From the NCBI GenBank assembly GCA_036260415.1, contig DASZZX010000076.1:1-32044 (forward strand): a stretch of 32,044 nt of DNA. The letters are read 5' to 3'. The translations under genes were made by a program, and so were the position numbers. This document shows, one piece after another, positions 31,494 to 32,044 of this stretch. The stretch's first letter is position 1. The number at the start of each line of letters is the position of its first letter. Under the pieces are notes generated by a model, which saw only the letters and a program-made list of their open reading frames with translations, was not told the DNA's origin and ran no database searches. The DNA is from DASZZX01 sp036260415. GTDB taxonomy: Bacteria; Actinomycetota; Nitriliruptoria; Nitriliruptorales; JAHWKO01.

Positions 31494-32044
31494 TCAGGTG
31501 AGGGGGAACGGCGGCTGCAGCCACCACGGCCGCCGGCTGAGCTCCACCGCCGTCACCCACTTGACCCACCAGAACCCGCGCCGCCCCGGTGCCACGATCC
31601 GTGCGGGGAAGCCGTGGCCGGCGCTGAGAGCCGCGCCCCCGACCCTGGTCGCCAGCCACAGCCGGTCGAGGTCCGCGACCGGGAACCGGCGCGCGTAGCC
31701 GGTCGCGGACCGCACCACCACGCTGCGGGCAGCACCCGTGCGGCCGACCACGTCGCGCAGTGGGACACCCTCCCAGGTCTGCTGCGCGTACCACCCGCCG
31801 GTGCAGTCGATGGTGGCCACGGTGGCGCTCCTGCGATCGTCGAGCTCCCTCAACGTCCACACCCGCGTCCGGCTCCCACCCGCGACGTGCAGGCGCCAGC
31901 GGTCGCCGTCGAGCCGTGGCACGTCATCGTCGAGCCACTGTGTGACCGGCATCGACGCGGGATCGCCGGACCCGACCTCGTGGGATCCGGTCGCGCGCCG
32001 CCGGGCCCCACGCAAGCCCGTCACGGCGAGGAACGCCTCGATCC
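31494..32044 (-). CDS. Molybdopterin-dependent oxidoreductase, sulfite-oxidase type (5' end outside window)
   Basis: The visible part is the Mo-pterin-binding domain of a SUOX/YedY-type enzyme. It has IDCTGGWYAQQTWEGVPL, in which the Cys is likely the Mo ligand, then SATGYARRFP and SAGHGFPARIVAPGRRGFWWVKWVTAVE, typical of actinobacterial members. Reading continues in frame past the GTG at 32024 to the window edge (IEAFLAVTGLRGARRRATGSHE), and such proteins usually have an N-terminal membrane section, so the gene is almost certainly longer. The GTG at 32024 is therefore not taken as the start. The MPVTQWLDDDVPRL segment begins the conserved domain. Substrate unknown. Confidence 0.85.
   Translation of the reverse strand, partial: IEAFLAVTGLRGARRRATGSHEVGSGDPASMPVTQWLDDDVPRLDGDRWRLHVAGGSRTRVWTLRELDDRRSATVATIDCTGGWYAQQTWEGVPLRDVVGRTGAARSVVVRSATGYARRFPVADLDRLWLATRVGGAALSAGHGFPARIVAPGRRGFWWVKWVTAVELSRRPWWLQPPFPLT

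Overview
This is a GC-rich, gene-dense chromosomal window with an actinobacterial signature: glnE next to a GlnA2-like glutamine synthetase, a full mce lipid-transport operon with an MceG-type ATPase, an F420-dependent NADP reductase, many GTG/TTG starts and overlapping stop/start codons. Most homologies point to Actinomycetota. A deep-branching class such as Nitriliruptoria would fit, but I cannot fix the genus from sequence alone. No rRNA, tRNA, CRISPR array or intact mobile element was seen.

Layout. (1) 1-8902 is a nitrogen block. On the minus strand lie amt, glnA, glnE and then an alpha/beta hydrolase cut by the window edge. Divergent from amt is glutamine-dependent nadE. The amt/nadE spacer carries four 5-mers spaced exactly 11 bp apart that look like a GlnR operator. 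(2) 8903-14302 is a set of metabolic genes: a glycine-zipper membrane protein, panB, a PduO-type cobalamin adenosyltransferase, a small unknown protein, npdG, an alpha/beta hydrolase and a ferritin-like protein. (3) 14303-17523 holds an IclR-family regulator, a decayed IS630-type transposase tail and an acetoacetyl-CoA synthetase with an inverted repeat in its upstream region. (4) 17678-28338 is a complete mce operon: yrbEA, yrbEB, six MCE-domain genes, an Mce-associated membrane protein and an MceG-like ATPase. (5) 28388-32044 holds clpP, a NYN nuclease with two LOTUS domains, an MFS transporter and a 5'-truncated sulfite-oxidase-type molybdoenzyme.

How the parts may work together. Amt imports ammonium, GlnA assimilates it, GlnE is the classical adenylylation switch, and NadE consumes glutamine nitrogen; the GlnR-like site could tie amt to nitrogen status. 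The Mce proteins should form an envelope-spanning lipid importer (two YrbE permeases, a tunnel of six MCE subunits, an MceG motor). Acetoacetyl-CoA synthetase upstream could feed products of lipid or ketone breakdown into central metabolism; that link is inferred from position only.

Most unusual points. The sixth MCE protein ends in an LPATG cell-wall sorting signal. Two MCE subunits, not one, look like lipoproteins. Two tiny ORFs sit exactly between yrbEB/mceA and mceA/mceB, each overlapping both neighbours by stop/start codons. A 74-bp duplication with two hairpins created the second of these. A perfect hairpin contains the stop codons of both clpP and the NYN-LOTUS gene.
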